Below are positions 36,154 to 45,434 of a DNA stretch of 53,050 bases, piece after piece. A model generated the notes under the pieces. That model saw only the letters and a program-made list of their open reading frames with translations. It searched no databases and had not been told where the DNA came from. Source of the DNA: Limimaricola variabilis (GTDB taxonomy: Bacteria > Pseudomonadota > Alphaproteobacteria > Rhodobacterales > Rhodobacteraceae). Both the position numbers and the translations under genes were made by a program. Within the stretch, counting starts at the first letter, position 1. Every line of letters starts with the position of its first letter. The stretch is from contig NZ_JACIBX010000018.1 in the NCBI RefSeq assembly GCF_014195545.1, positions 1-53,050 of the forward strand. The letters run 5' to 3'.

Positions 36154-37171
36154 GGCCGATCTCTCCATCATCCGCTTCACTATCGCCGAAGATCCGCCGG
36201 CGCGTCTTGATAAGGCGCTCGCCCGCGATGTGCCAGAGGAGGCCGCGCTGTCGCGCTCGCGCATTGCCAAGCTGCTCGCCGAGGGGGCGGTGACGGTGGA
36301 AGGGGCAGTGGCGACCGATGCGAAAGCGGCCGTGGCCGCCGGGGCGGTGGTCGAGATCGCGGTACCGCAGGCGGCCGAAAGCCACATGGAGCCGGAGGCG
36401 ATCCCGCTCGAGGTCGTCTGGGAAGACGATGACCTGATTGTCATCGACAAGCCTGCCGGAATGGTCGTCCATCCCGCGCCCGGCTCGCCCGACGGCACGC
36501 TGGTCAACGCGCTGATCCATCATTGCGGCGACAGCCTGTCCGGCGTCGGCGGTGCGAAGCGTCCCGGCATCGTCCACCGGATCGACAAGGACACCTCGGG
36601 CCTTCTGGTGGTCGCCAAGACCGACCGCGCCCATCAGGGTCTGGCGATCCAGTTCGAAAAGCACAGCGCCGAGCGGCATTACTTCGCGCTGTGCCACGGC
36701 GTCCCGGATCCGAACGACCCGCGCCTGCGCGGCGTGAAGGGGGCGAGCTTCGAGACCGGATCGGTGCTGAAGATCCAGACGCTGCTGGGGCGGCACCGGA
36801 CTGACAGGCAGCGCCAGGCGGTGAGCTTCGAGCAGGGCCGCCACGCGGTGACGCGCGCCAAGGTGATCGAGGCCTTTGCCGGGGCGGCGCTGGTCGAATG
36901 CCGGTTGGAAACCGGGCGCACTCATCAGATCCGGGTCCACATGGCGCATGCCGGCCACGCGCTGATCGGCGATCCGGTCTATGGCGGGCGGCGCAAACTG
37001 TCGGAAAAGACCCATGGCGCCCGTGCCGTTACGCTGGCCGCGAATTTCGGCCGGCAGGCGTTGCATGCCGCGAGCCTCGGTTTCACCCATCCCGCAACCG
37101 GCGAAAAGCTGCGCTTCGACAGCCCGATGCCGCCCGACATGGCGGAACTCCTTTCCGCGCTTCGGGGTTGA
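36152..37171 (+). CDS. RluA-family 23S rRNA pseudouridine synthase, RluD-like
   Basis: A 339-residue pseudouridine synthase with an N-terminal S4 RNA-binding domain (SRSRIAKLLAEGAVTVEG) and a catalytic domain bearing HRIDKDTSGLLVVAKT, whose Asp is the nucleophile. RluD modifies helix 69 of 23S rRNA; RluC is the main alternative. GGAGG lies five bases before the ATG, inside the divergent DUF6476 gene. Confidence 0.93.
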   Translation: MADLSIIRFTIAEDPPARLDKALARDVPEEAALSRSRIAKLLAEGAVTVEGAVATDAKAAVAAGAVVEIAVPQAAESHMEPEAIPLEVVWEDDDLIVIDKPAGMVVHPAPGSPDGTLVNALIHHCGDSLSGVGGAKRPGIVHRIDKDTSGLLVVAKTDRAHQGLAIQFEKHSAERHYFALCHGVPDPNDPRLRGVKGASFETGSVLKIQTLLGRHRTDRQRQAVSFEQGRHAVTRAKVIEAFAGAALVECRLETGRTHQIRVHMAHAGHALIGDPVYGGRRKLSEKTHGARAVTLAANFGRQALHAASLGFTHPATGEKLRFDSPMPPDMAELLSALRG

Positions 37172-37196
37172 AAGACGGTAACGAAATTCACATATG
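37168..37196 (+). promoter_or_regulatory. Candidate rpoH promoter
   Basis: TTGAAA (37168-37173) and CATATG (37191-37196) are 17 bases apart, 140 bases before rpoH. The -35 box resembles both the vegetative and the heat-shock consensus and overlaps the rluD stop. Confidence 0.4.
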
Positions 37197-37335
37197 ATCG
37201 AGCCTTTCATGCGCCCCCTCGCCGGATCGGGGCGAAGGGTTCACCATTGCACAGGACCGATGCGGTAGCGGTGCTTGCCGGGCAGGGGCAGGGGCCGTAT
37301 CGCTTGGTCGAACGTCAGACCGAAAGGAGGGGCCC

Positions 37336-38235
37336 ATGGCAGAGACCTACAGCAATCTCCCCGCCCCGTCGCCGGAGCAGGGACTGAACCGATACCTGCA
37401 GGAAATCCGCAAGTTCCCGATGCTGGAACCGGAAGAAGAGTACATGCTGGCCAAGCGCTGGGTGGACCACGAGGACGCCAGCGCCGCGCACAGGCTCGTG
37501 ACCTCGCATCTGCGGCTCGCCGCCAAGATCGCCATGGGCTATCGCGGCTACGGGCTGCCGCAGGCCGAGGTGATCTCCGAGGCCAATGTCGGTCTGATGC
37601 AGGCGGTGAAGAAGTTCGACCCCGAGAAGGGTTTCCGGCTGGCCACCTATGCGATGTGGTGGATCCGCGCTTCGATCCAGGAATACGTCCTGCGGTCCTG
37701 GTCGATGGTCAAGCTCGGCACCACTTCGGGCCAGAAGAAGCTGTTCTTCAACCTGCGCAAGGCCAAGGCCCGTCTCGGCGCGCTCGAAGAGGGCGACCTG
37801 CGCCCCGAGAACGTCAAGCAGATCGCCACCGATCTGGGCGTGACCGAGGAAGAGGTCGTGTCGATGAACCGGCGCATGTCGGGCGGCGACGCGTCGCTCA
37901 ACGCCATGGTCGGCTCGGATGGCGACAGCGCCACGCAGTGGCAGGACTGGCTCGAGGATGACAGCGCCGACCAGGCCACAGACTACGAGGAGCGCGACGA
38001 ACTCGACGCCCGCCGCGAGCTTATGGCCGAGGCGATGGGCGTGCTCAACGACCGCGAGCGCGACATCCTCGTGCAACGTCGGCTGCAGGACGAGGCGGTG
38101 ACGCTCGAGGAACTGTCAGGGCAGTACGAGGTGAGCCGCGAGCGGATCCGCCAGATCGAGGTGCGCGCCTTTGAAAAGCTGCAGAAGCGGATGCAGGAGC
38201 TGGCGCGCGAGCGCGGCATGCTCGAAGACGCCTGA
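37336..38235 (+). CDS. rpoH: RNA polymerase heat-shock sigma factor RpoH
   Basis: A 299-residue sigma-32-type factor: region 2 (AKRWVDHEDASAAHRLVTSH, then ATYAMWWIRASIQEYVLRSW), the RpoH box QKKLFFNLRKAK between regions 2 and 3, and the region 4 helix-turn-helix (YEVSRERIRQIEVRAFEKL). It directs heat-shock and, in Rhodobacterales, oxidative-stress genes. AAAGGAGG precedes the ATG. Species of this order often have two rpoH genes; only one is in the window. Confidence 0.96.
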   Translation: MAETYSNLPAPSPEQGLNRYLQEIRKFPMLEPEEEYMLAKRWVDHEDASAAHRLVTSHLRLAAKIAMGYRGYGLPQAEVISEANVGLMQAVKKFDPEKGFRLATYAMWWIRASIQEYVLRSWSMVKLGTTSGQKKLFFNLRKAKARLGALEEGDLRPENVKQIATDLGVTEEEVVSMNRRMSGGDASLNAMVGSDGDSATQWQDWLEDDSADQATDYEERDELDARRELMAEAMGVLNDRERDILVQRRLQDEAVTLEELSGQYEVSRERIRQIEVRAFEKLQKRMQELARERGMLEDA

Positions 38236-38262
38236 GCGTTGCGCCCGGCGCCGCGTCCGCTA

Positions 38263-38299
38263 CCCTCTCCCGCGAGACCGGGGGAGGGTTTTCTCTTTC
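38263..38299 (+). terminator. Terminator after rpoH
   Basis: A 9-bp stem CCCTCTCCC / GGGGGAGGG (one G-T pair) followed by TTTTCTCTTT, a good intrinsic terminator. Confidence 0.8.
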
Positions 38300-38318
38300 G
38301 GCAGAAAGGGAAGAGACG

Positions 38319-39293
38319 ATGACCGATCCGATCCGCTGGGGCGTGCTGGGCGCCTCGAAATTCGCGCTGGGCGCCATGGCCCGTGCGATCCATTCCGCCG
38401 AAGGCTCCGAGCTCGTCGCGCTGGCCACCTCCTCCGAGGAGAAGGCCGCGCCCTTCCGTGCCTTTCAGCCGCGTCTCAAGGTGCATCTCGACTATCAGGC
38501 GCTGCTCGACGACCCCGAGATCGACGCGGTCTACATCCCGCTGCCCAACGCCATGCATGTCGAATGGACGCTCAGGACGCTCGACGCGGGCAAGCACGTG
38601 CTGTGCGAGAAGCCTCTCGCCATGCAGGCCTCGGAATTCGACGCGGTGATCGCGAAGCGCGATGCGACCGGGCTGATCGCGGCCGAGGCCTACATGATCG
38701 TGCATCACCCGCAATGGATCCGGGCCAAGGAATTGGTGCAGGGCGGCGCGGTCGGCGAATTGCGCCATGTCGAGGCGGCGTTCAGCTTCAATAACGCGGC
38801 CCAGACCGACAATATCCGCAACAAGCCCGAGACCGGCGGCGGTGGTCTGCCCGATATCGGCGTCTATGCCTTCGGCTCGGTCCGCTTCGTCACCGGCGAG
38901 GAGCCGCAGCAGATCCGCCACGCCAATATCCGCTACGAGAACGGCGTCGATGTCTATGCGCAGGTCGCGGCGCAGTTCGAGAGCTTCGAATATTCCGGCA
39001 TGGTCTCGATGCGCCTGCATCCGCGCCAGGAGGTGACCTTCCACGGCGACAAGGGCGTGCTCAAGATGCTTTGCCCGTTCAACGCCAACAGCTTCGGCCA
39101 GGCCGAGATGACGCTCGAGACCGAAGGCATGCGCGTGGTGCATGAGCGCTGGCCCGGCGTCGATCACTACAAGCTCCAAGTCGAGGCCTTCACCGCCGCG
39201 ATCGGCGGCGCGGACTATGCCTGTCCGCTGGAGTTCAGCCGTGGCACGCAGGCGATGATCGACATGGTCTATGCCAAGGGCGGGAACGGCTGA
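38319..39293 (+). CDS. Gfo/Idh/MocA-family oxidoreductase
   Basis: A 324-residue NAD(P)-dependent dehydrogenase with an N-terminal Rossmann fold (WGVLGASKFALGAMARAI) and the family motif CEKPLAMQ near residue 95 that contacts the nicotinamide. The second domain is of the sugar/inositol dehydrogenase type. The substrate is not apparent. It may be co-transcribed with the NAD-binding protein 45 bases downstream. Confidence 0.88.
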   Translation: MTDPIRWGVLGASKFALGAMARAIHSAEGSELVALATSSEEKAAPFRAFQPRLKVHLDYQALLDDPEIDAVYIPLPNAMHVEWTLRTLDAGKHVLCEKPLAMQASEFDAVIAKRDATGLIAAEAYMIVHHPQWIRAKELVQGGAVGELRHVEAAFSFNNAAQTDNIRNKPETGGGGLPDIGVYAFGSVRFVTGEEPQQIRHANIRYENGVDVYAQVAAQFESFEYSGMVSMRLHPRQEVTFHGDKGVLKMLCPFNANSFGQAEMTLETEGMRVVHERWPGVDHYKLQVEAFTAAIGGADYACPLEFSRGTQAMIDMVYAKGGNG

Positions 39294-39338
39294 GCCGGAT
39301 CGCGGTTGTTCCGGCGAAGATCACCGGAGGCAACCGCG

Positions 39339-40040
39339 ATGGCTGACCAGATGAAGATCCTCGTGCTCGGCGCGCATGGTGTGACCGGGCAGGAGGTCGT
39401 GAAGCAGGCGGTGGCGAAGGGCCACCATGTCCGCGCCGCCGAGATGAAATGGCCCGACGATGCGCCCCCCGCCGGCCACAACGTGGAGCGGGTGACGGCC
39501 AACGTGATCGAGGACGATCTTGGCCCCATCATCGATGGCGTCGACGCGGTGATATCCGCGCTGGGCGTGCCCGGCGATCCCAAGACGCTGATGGATCCGC
39601 CGCCGCTCTACACGACGGGCACCCGCAACCTCATCGATGCGTTGGACGCGCGGGGGGTGAAGCGGCTGGTCACGATCTCGGCGAGCTTCGTGGTCACGCA
39701 TGACCGTGGCCCGCTGCTGTTTCGTACCACCGCCATTCCGGCCCTGACCCGCGTGCTGCACCAGATGGGCGAGATGGAGGAGATGCTGCGGGCAAGCGAT
39801 CTCGATTGGACCGCGGTGCGTCCCGGTTGGCTGCTGCCCGAACCGTTGACCGGGGACTACGTCGTCACGCCCGACGTCATCCCCGAGGGTCTGATCCGGA
39901 CCCGTCACGCCGACCTCGCGCATTTCATGCTGCACTGCGTCGAGAGTGGCGAGTGGGTGCGCGCCACCCCCGCCATCGCCCGCCCCGAGGCCGAGGAGCT
40001 GAGCTCGTCCTTCGAGGTGGTCAAGGAGATGCTGGCCTGA
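39339..40040 (+). CDS. NAD(P)-binding protein, atypical SDR (NmrA/SDR_a5-like)
   Basis: A 233-residue Rossmann protein: ILVLGAHGVTGQEVVKQAV at the N-terminus, then RLVTISASFV and LDWTAVRPGWL. This is the NAD(P)H-binding atypical SDR pattern shared by epimerase-like and redox-sensor proteins. GGAGG precedes the ATG at 39339. The substrate is unknown. Confidence 0.85.
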   Translation: MADQMKILVLGAHGVTGQEVVKQAVAKGHHVRAAEMKWPDDAPPAGHNVERVTANVIEDDLGPIIDGVDAVISALGVPGDPKTLMDPPPLYTTGTRNLIDALDARGVKRLVTISASFVVTHDRGPLLFRTTAIPALTRVLHQMGEMEEMLRASDLDWTAVRPGWLLPEPLTGDYVVTPDVIPEGLIRTRHADLAHFMLHCVESGEWVRATPAIARPEAEELSSSFEVVKEMLA

Positions 40041-40148
40041 CCCGCAGGGGCCGGTGGCTGGCCCAATATCGACACATTCACGAGTCATGACCTATCCCGA
40101 AGTAGTGGTCGCCAGAAAGCGACCGTTGGACATGGGGCAGGAGGCATC

Positions 40149-40772
40149 ATGATGTTCAAAACCTATCTCGCGGCTGGAATCGCGGCGGCGGGCCTCGGTC
40201 TGGCGGCGCCAGCCATGGCGGCACCGACCCAAGCCGCGATCGACGCTGTGGTGGCGCACCTCGTCAGCCAGGGCTACAGCGGCGAAATCCGCATCCGGCC
40301 GAGCGGTGACAAGCTGATCGTCGAGGCCAGCGGCGCTTCGGGCAGCACCGAGCGCGTCTACAGCGACGATGGCAGCCGCATGTTCGAAGAGGAAACGCGC
40401 AGCGCCAGCGGCGCGAAGGTCGAACGCGAGTACGACAACGCCGGCAACCTCGTCGAAGAAGAATACGAATACGAAGATGATGACGAGGATGACGACGACC
40501 GCGCCGAACGCGCGAAGGAAGAACAGGAAGATCGGCGCGAGCGCGAGGAAGAGCGTGCCGAAGAGCGTGACGAGCGCGACGCTGAAAAGGCCGAGGAGCG
40601 CGATGAGCGCGACGCCGAAAAGGCCGAGAAGAGCAAAGAGCGCGAGAAGAAGAAGTCCGAGAAGCGCCGCGAGCGCGACGAGGACGACGACGATGAAGAT
40701 GACGACGATGAAGATGACGACGATGAAGATGACGACGATGACGACGACGATGACAAGGACGACGACGACTGA
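40149..40772 (+). CDS. Secreted PepSY-like protein with polyacidic repeat tail
   Basis: A 207-residue exported protein. The signal peptide (MFKTYLAAGIAAAGLGLAAPAMAA) is followed by a PepSY-like domain (about 30-95). The rest is almost only Asp, Glu, Arg and Lys: an imperfect repeat EERDERDAEKA twice, then DDDED three times and an Asp run. The polyacid tail suggests cation binding or a disordered periplasmic buffer. Tandem DNA repeats make length variation between strains likely. Confidence 0.75.
   Translation: MMFKTYLAAGIAAAGLGLAAPAMAAPTQAAIDAVVAHLVSQGYSGEIRIRPSGDKLIVEASGASGSTERVYSDDGSRMFEEETRSASGAKVEREYDNAGNLVEEEYEYEDDDEDDDDRAERAKEEQEDRREREEERAEERDERDAEKAEERDERDAEKAEKSKEREKKKSEKRRERDEDDDDEDDDDEDDDDEDDDDDDDDDKDDDD
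40686..40730 (+). repeat. Three perfect 15-bp tandem repeats
   Basis: Unit GACGACGATGAAGAT at 40686, 40701 and 40716, encoding DDDED three times. Two 33-bp imperfect repeats lie just upstream (40560-40592 and 40593-40625). Confidence 0.95.
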
Positions 40773-40807
40773 GGTCGCCCCGTAGTATCGCATCGCATGA
40801 CATGAAG

Positions 40808-40835
40808 AGGGCCGGGGAATGATCCCCGGCCCTTG
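40808..40835. terminator. Bidirectional hairpin between convergent genes
   Basis: A perfect 11-bp stem AGGGCCGGGGA / TCCCCGGCCCT with a four-base loop between the polyacidic-protein gene and pepF. Confidence 0.7.
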
Positions 40836-40857
40836 TCACGTTCAGGGGATGGGGCGG

Positions 40858-42675
40858 TCAGCCCTCCATCGCCTCCAGCTCGTCGATCATTCCCTCGATC
40901 ATCGACAGGCCCTTGTCCCAGAAGGCCGGGTCGCTCGCGGCGAGGCCGAAGGGCGCCAGAAGCTCCTTGTGGTGCTTGGAGCCGCCTGCCTTGAGCATCT
41001 CGAAATACTTCTCCTGGAAGTTCTCGCCGCCCTCTTCGTAAACGGCATAGAGCGCGTTCACGAGGCCGTCGCCGAAGGCGTAGGCATAGACGTAGAAGGG
41101 CGAATGCACGAAGTGCGGGATATAGGCCCAGAAGCTCTCATAGCCCGGCGCGAAGTCGAAGACCGGCCCGAGGCTCTCGGCCTGCACGCTCATCCATAGC
41201 GCGTCGATGTCGTCGGGCGTCAGTTCCCCCTGCGCGCGCGCCGCGTGCAGCTTGCACTCGAAGTCGTAGAAGGCGATCTGCCGCACGACCGTATTGATCA
41301 TGTCCTCGACCTTGCCGGCGAGCAGCACCTTGCGCTCGTTCTGGTCCTTTGCCTTGGCGAGCAGCTTGCGGAAGGTCAGCATCTCGCCGAACACGCTCGC
41401 CGTTTCGGCCAGCGTCAGCGGGGTAGAGGACAAGAGCTCCCCCTGATCCGCGGCGAGGCGCTGGTGCACGCCGTGACCCAGCTCATGCGCCAGCGTCATC
41501 ACGTCGCGCGGTTTGCCGAGATAGTTCAGCATCACGTATGGGTGCACGGTCGAGACGGTCGGGTGTGCGAAAGCACCCGGCGCCTTGCCCGGCTTCACGG
41601 CCGCATCGGTCCAGCCATCCTCGAAGAACGGCTTGGCCAGCTCAGCCATGCGGGGGTCGAAATCACCATAGGCCTCTTCGACCATGGCGCGCGCCTCGTC
41701 CCAGCCGACGATCCGGTCGGTCTCCATCGGCAGCGGCGCGTTGCGGTCCCAGACCTGCATCCGGTCGAGGCCGAGCCATTTTGCCTTGAGCGCGTAGTAG
41801 CGGTGCGACAGGCGCGGATAGGCGGCAACCACCGCGTCGCGCAGCGCCTCGACCACCTCGGGCTCGACATGGTTCGACAGGTGACGTCCGGTCTGCGGCG
41901 TCGGCATGCCGCGCCAGCGATCCTCGATCTCCTTTTCCTTGGCGAGCGTGTTGTGCACGCGTGCGAAGAGGCGGATCTGCGATTTGAACACCCGCGCCAG
42001 CTCGTGCGTCGCGGCCTCGCGCTTGGCCCGGTCCTGCTCTGTCAGCAGGTTGAGGGTGCCCTCGATGCCGAGCTCCTCGCCATCGACGGTGAAGGTGAGA
42101 CCGGCGATGGTCTCGTCGAACAGCTTGTTCCAAGCCGCCGCACCGACGCTCGACTGGTCGTGAAGGAATTTCTCCAGCTCGTCCGAGAGCTGGTAGGGCT
42201 TCATCGCGCGCATCCGCTCAAAGACCGGACGGTAGCGGTTCAGCTCCTGGCTCTGGCCGAGCAGGGTTTCGAGGTGATCCTCGTCGAGACGGTTGAACTC
42301 CAGCCCCCAGAACACCAAAGGCGTGGTGTAGGCGGTGATCCGGTCCTGGCAGTCGGACATGAACTTGGCCCGCTCGGAGTCGGTGGTGTGCTGGTAATAG
42401 CGCAGCCCGGCATAGGACATGATGCGCCCGGCAACGACGTCGATCCGCTCGTAACGCTGCACCGCCTCCAGCAGCCCGGCGGCGTCGAGCGTGGCGAGCT
42501 TGCCCTCGTAATCGGCGGCGAACTCGGCGCAGGCCTTCTCCAGCCAGTCGATGTCGTTCTTGATCTCGGCGCTGTCGGGTGCCGGGTAGAGATCGCTCAG
42601 ATCCCATTCCGGCAGGTTGCCCAGGGGGCGGCCCCCGGTCTCGGTCGCGGCGTCGAAGCGGGGGGTGATGGTCAT
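40858..42675 (-). CDS. pepF: Oligoendopeptidase F (M3 family)
   Basis: A 605-residue zinc peptidase with the HExxH motif in LAHELGHGVHQ and the downstream glutamate region (LAETASVFGEMLTF). It is cytosolic and degrades oligopeptides of about 7-17 residues. GGAAGG precedes the ATG at 42675, and the N-terminal NLPEWDLSDLYP is typical of PepF. It follows the EEP gene by 78 bases on the same strand. Confidence 0.93.
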   Translation of the reverse strand: MTITPRFDAATETGGRPLGNLPEWDLSDLYPAPDSAEIKNDIDWLEKACAEFAADYEGKLATLDAAGLLEAVQRYERIDVVAGRIMSYAGLRYYQHTTDSERAKFMSDCQDRITAYTTPLVFWGLEFNRLDEDHLETLLGQSQELNRYRPVFERMRAMKPYQLSDELEKFLHDQSSVGAAAWNKLFDETIAGLTFTVDGEELGIEGTLNLLTEQDRAKREAATHELARVFKSQIRLFARVHNTLAKEKEIEDRWRGMPTPQTGRHLSNHVEPEVVEALRDAVVAAYPRLSHRYYALKAKWLGLDRMQVWDRNAPLPMETDRIVGWDEARAMVEEAYGDFDPRMAELAKPFFEDGWTDAAVKPGKAPGAFAHPTVSTVHPYVMLNYLGKPRDVMTLAHELGHGVHQRLAADQGELLSSTPLTLAETASVFGEMLTFRKLLAKAKDQNERKVLLAGKVEDMINTVVRQIAFYDFECKLHAARAQGELTPDDIDALWMSVQAESLGPVFDFAPGYESFWAYIPHFVHSPFYVYAYAFGDGLVNALYAVYEEGGENFQEKYFEMLKAGGSKHHKELLAPFGLAASDPAFWDKGLSMIEGMIDELEAMEG

Positions 42676-42753
42676 GGGCGAACCTTCCGTTGCGGTTTTA
42701 CGAAGGCGAAAGATATGGACGGCAGCGAGGCGGCTCAACCCGTCGCGGCGGTC

Positions 42754-43833
42754 TCAGCCGTCGAAGGCCTCGTCGCGCATGCTGCGGGCCTTCTCCAAGG
42801 TGGCCTCCGCCTCGGCCGGATCATCCTCACGCGGGGCAACGAGGCGTTGATCGGCATTCGGGGTGAGGCACAGATCGGCGCGGACCGGGTAGTGGTCCGA
42901 GCCGATGCCTGGCAACACCTGAAAATCGGCCATGGCCAGCCCCTGCTGCCACAAGATCTGGTCGAGCGGCCATTTCATCCACCACGAATTGGCGTCGAAG
43001 CTCGGCATCGGACCGCGCCCTGCACGCGGATCGATCAGCTGCCCCAGCCGCAGCGTACGGCGGGCGGTGCGCTCCCAGGCAGCAGCGTTGAAATCGCCCG
43101 CGACGATCGCGGGCAGGGTACCGTCGCGCGCCTCGATCGCGGCCTGAAGCATGGTTGCGTCACGCAACGTCGAAGGCTGGAAATAATGCGGCGGTCGGGG
43201 ATGCACGCCCAGCACGCGGACCTGTCCCGTCGGGTGTTCGACCACGCCGTCGAAATAGGGTGTGTCGGCGCCGAAGGGAAAGCGCATCTCGGCGCTTGCG
43301 AAGGGATGGCGCGAAAAGACGTGCATCCCGTAATAGGTGGCCTCGGAAGGGATGTCCTGTTGATGGTGGTCATAGCTGGCATCGAGTTCTGCGAGCGCCT
43401 CGTCCCACCATTCGTTGGTCTCCAGCACCAGGAAGAGGTCGGGATCCTGCTCCTGTGCCAGGGCGATCACCTCCTCCGCCTGCCGGTTCGAACGCTGGAC
43501 GTTCGCGACGAGGATGCTCAGCCGCTCCTCGGGTGCGCAGCTGGCGAGGCCGGGATCCATCTTTGCGGCCAGCGGCTGGTAGGGCCACAGGCGATAGCCA
43601 TGATAGCCCAGCGCCAGCACCGCCAGCAGCGTCAGCCAGCGCGCCGCGCCCCGGCCGATGCCGCCCAGACCGGCCATCAGCGCCCAGAACACCACGATCA
43701 GCGCTGCGAACTGCATGCGCGGGAAATCGAGATAGCGCACCCACCAGGTGTCGGTCTCCCACAGCGGCAGGGCCGAGGCGACGATCAGCAGCGCGAGGAC
43801 GATCCCGGCGATGACGGCGAGGGCATGTCTCAT
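42754..43833 (-). CDS. Membrane-anchored endonuclease/exonuclease/phosphatase (EEP) protein
   Basis: A 359-residue protein with three N-terminal transmembrane segments (up to about residue 90) and an EEP catalytic domain. The metal and catalytic motifs are VANVQRSN, VLETNEWW, VHPRPPH, AGDFNAA and GSDHYPVRADL. The orientation suggests that the catalytic domain is outside the cytoplasm, so phosphodiesters or lipids are as likely as DNA. Yet it is coupled by a four-base overlap to the DNA ligase gene. Confidence 0.85.
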   Translation of the reverse strand: MRHALAVIAGIVLALLIVASALPLWETDTWWVRYLDFPRMQFAALIVVFWALMAGLGGIGRGAARWLTLLAVLALGYHGYRLWPYQPLAAKMDPGLASCAPEERLSILVANVQRSNRQAEEVIALAQEQDPDLFLVLETNEWWDEALAELDASYDHHQQDIPSEATYYGMHVFSRHPFASAEMRFPFGADTPYFDGVVEHPTGQVRVLGVHPRPPHYFQPSTLRDATMLQAAIEARDGTLPAIVAGDFNAAAWERTARRTLRLGQLIDPRAGRGPMPSFDANSWWMKWPLDQILWQQGLAMADFQVLPGIGSDHYPVRADLCLTPNADQRLVAPREDDPAEAEATLEKARSMRDEAFDG

Positions 43834-45434
43834 GCGGCGGTGTCTCCTCCATAGGCGGCAAGCATGTCGCGAAGGTCGTCGAGCGTGTTGATCTCGTCCA
43901 GCGGCTTGTCATGGCGCCAGCGCAGCATGCGCGGAAAGCGCAGGCTCACGCCAGACTTGTGGCGTGGGCTGGGCTGAATGCCTTCGAAGCCGATCTCGAA
44001 AACATGTTCCGGTTTGACGTGACGCACCGGACCATAGCGTTCGAGCGTGTTTTTCCGCACCCACGCCGTGATCTTGCGAAACTCTGCATCGGTCAGGCCG
44101 CTATAGGCCTTGGTGAAGGGCACGAGCCCGTTGCCGTCCCTCACCGCGAAGGTGAAGTCGGTGAACATGTTGGCGCGGCGCCCGGAGCCGGCCTGCGCAT
44201 AGACCATCACCGCATCGATGGTGAGCGGATCGACCTTCCACTTCCACCAGTCGCCCTTCTTGCGGCCCGCAAGGTATGGGCTGTCCGCTCGCTTGAGCAT
44301 CAGCCCCTCGGCCATCAACTCGCGCGAGCGCGCGCGTTCTTCGGCGAGCTGGTCGAGGCTTTCAACCGGGACCAGCGGCGAGAGGCGGAACGGCGCCTCG
44401 GGCGGCAGATCCGTCCCCAGCGCGTCGAGCCGTGCGCGCCGCTCGGCGAATGGCAGGGTGCGGATATCCTCGCCATCCTGCTCCAGCAGATCGTAGCCCA
44501 TCAGGATCACCGGCGCTTCGGCCAGAAGCTTCTTGGGCACCGTCTTGCGGCCGATGCGCTTTTGCAGCGCGTTGAAGGACAGCGGCGCCTCTTCCCCCCA
44601 GGCCAGCACTTCGCCGTCGATCACGGTGCCCATCGGCAGGAAATCCTTCATCCGCGCCAGCTCGGGAAACCGGTCGGTCATCAGTTCCTCGCCGCGCGAC
44701 CAGAGATGGTGATCGCCACCGCGCAGGATCAGCTGGCCGCGGATGCCGTCCCATTTGCGCTCGGCCATCCAGTTCGCGGGATCGCCAAGATCTTCGGGGC
44801 TATCGAGCTGGTAGGCGAGGTAGAAGGGATAGGGGCGCGACAGGCTCGCGGTCGGGTCCGGCTCGTGCACCAGCGCGTGCCACGAGATGTCGTCGGGCGT
44901 CCACGACCCCATCAGCCGATGGGTCAGCTCGGCCTCGTCGATGCCGGTGGCTTGCGCCAGCGCCCGGGTCATCAGCTTCTGGCTCACCCCGACGCGAAAG
45001 CTGCCGGTCAGCAGCTTGGTGAACAACAGCCGCTCGGTCGGCCCGAGCACGTCCCAAGCCGCAAGGATGCCGGCCTTGCGCGCGGCATCGTCCTGCTTCG
45101 ACAGGCGGCGGATCTCGCCGATCCAGTGGCTGAGCGGGCGGTCCTCCTCCCGTTCGGCCGGGGGCAGGACAAGCGAGATCGTCTCGGCAAGATCGCCGAC
45201 GATCGGGTAGGCTTCCTCGAACAGCCACAGCGGGATGCCCGCGCGTTCGGCCGCCCATTCGCGCAGCACGGTGGCGGTGATCGTCCGGCGCGGACGGCGG
45301 CCCGAGAACAGCGCGATGGTCCAAAGCTTGTCGGCATCGGGCGCCTCGTCGAAATAGGCGGCCATCGCCGCGACCTTCTTGGTCGTTCGGGTGGTCTGGT
45401 CGATGGCGCGGAACAGTTCGGCAAAGCGTTTCAC
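43830..45434 (-). CDS. ATP-dependent DNA ligase, exonuclease-associated type
   Basis: A 534-residue ligase with an N-terminal alpha-helical domain, the nucleotidyltransferase core (adenylated lysine K227 in AERKWDGIRGQ, motif IDGEVLAW) and an OB-fold end (FEIGFEGIQPSPRHKSGVSLRFPR). It belongs to the group paired with a beta-CASP exonuclease in bacterial repair operons. GTG start overlaps the exonuclease stop by four bases. The two usual partners, an Lhr-like helicase and a metallophosphoesterase, are absent here. Confidence 0.93.
   Translation of the reverse strand: MKRFAELFRAIDQTTRTTKKVAAMAAYFDEAPDADKLWTIALFSGRRPRRTITATVLREWAAERAGIPLWLFEEAYPIVGDLAETISLVLPPAEREEDRPLSHWIGEIRRLSKQDDAARKAGILAAWDVLGPTERLLFTKLLTGSFRVGVSQKLMTRALAQATGIDEAELTHRLMGSWTPDDISWHALVHEPDPTASLSRPYPFYLAYQLDSPEDLGDPANWMAERKWDGIRGQLILRGGDHHLWSRGEELMTDRFPELARMKDFLPMGTVIDGEVLAWGEEAPLSFNALQKRIGRKTVPKKLLAEAPVILMGYDLLEQDGEDIRTLPFAERRARLDALGTDLPPEAPFRLSPLVPVESLDQLAEERARSRELMAEGLMLKRADSPYLAGRKKGDWWKWKVDPLTIDAVMVYAQAGSGRRANMFTDFTFAVRDGNGLVPFTKAYSGLTDAEFRKITAWVRKNTLERYGPVRHVKPEHVFEIGFEGIQPSPRHKSGVSLRFPRMLRWRHDKPLDEINTLDDLRDMLAAYGGDTAA

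Noticed and set aside
40101-40124. Six-pair hairpin GGTCGC-CAGAAA-GCGACC before the polyacidic-protein gene
   Set aside because: Short and without a T run; not distinguishable from chance in this composition.
40092-40793. An open frame on the minus strand encoding Val/Ile-rich membrane-like repeats
   Set aside because: It is the antisense of the Asp/Glu repeat codons of the exported polyacidic protein. The apparent hydrophobic repeats are a by-product of GAC/GAT codons.
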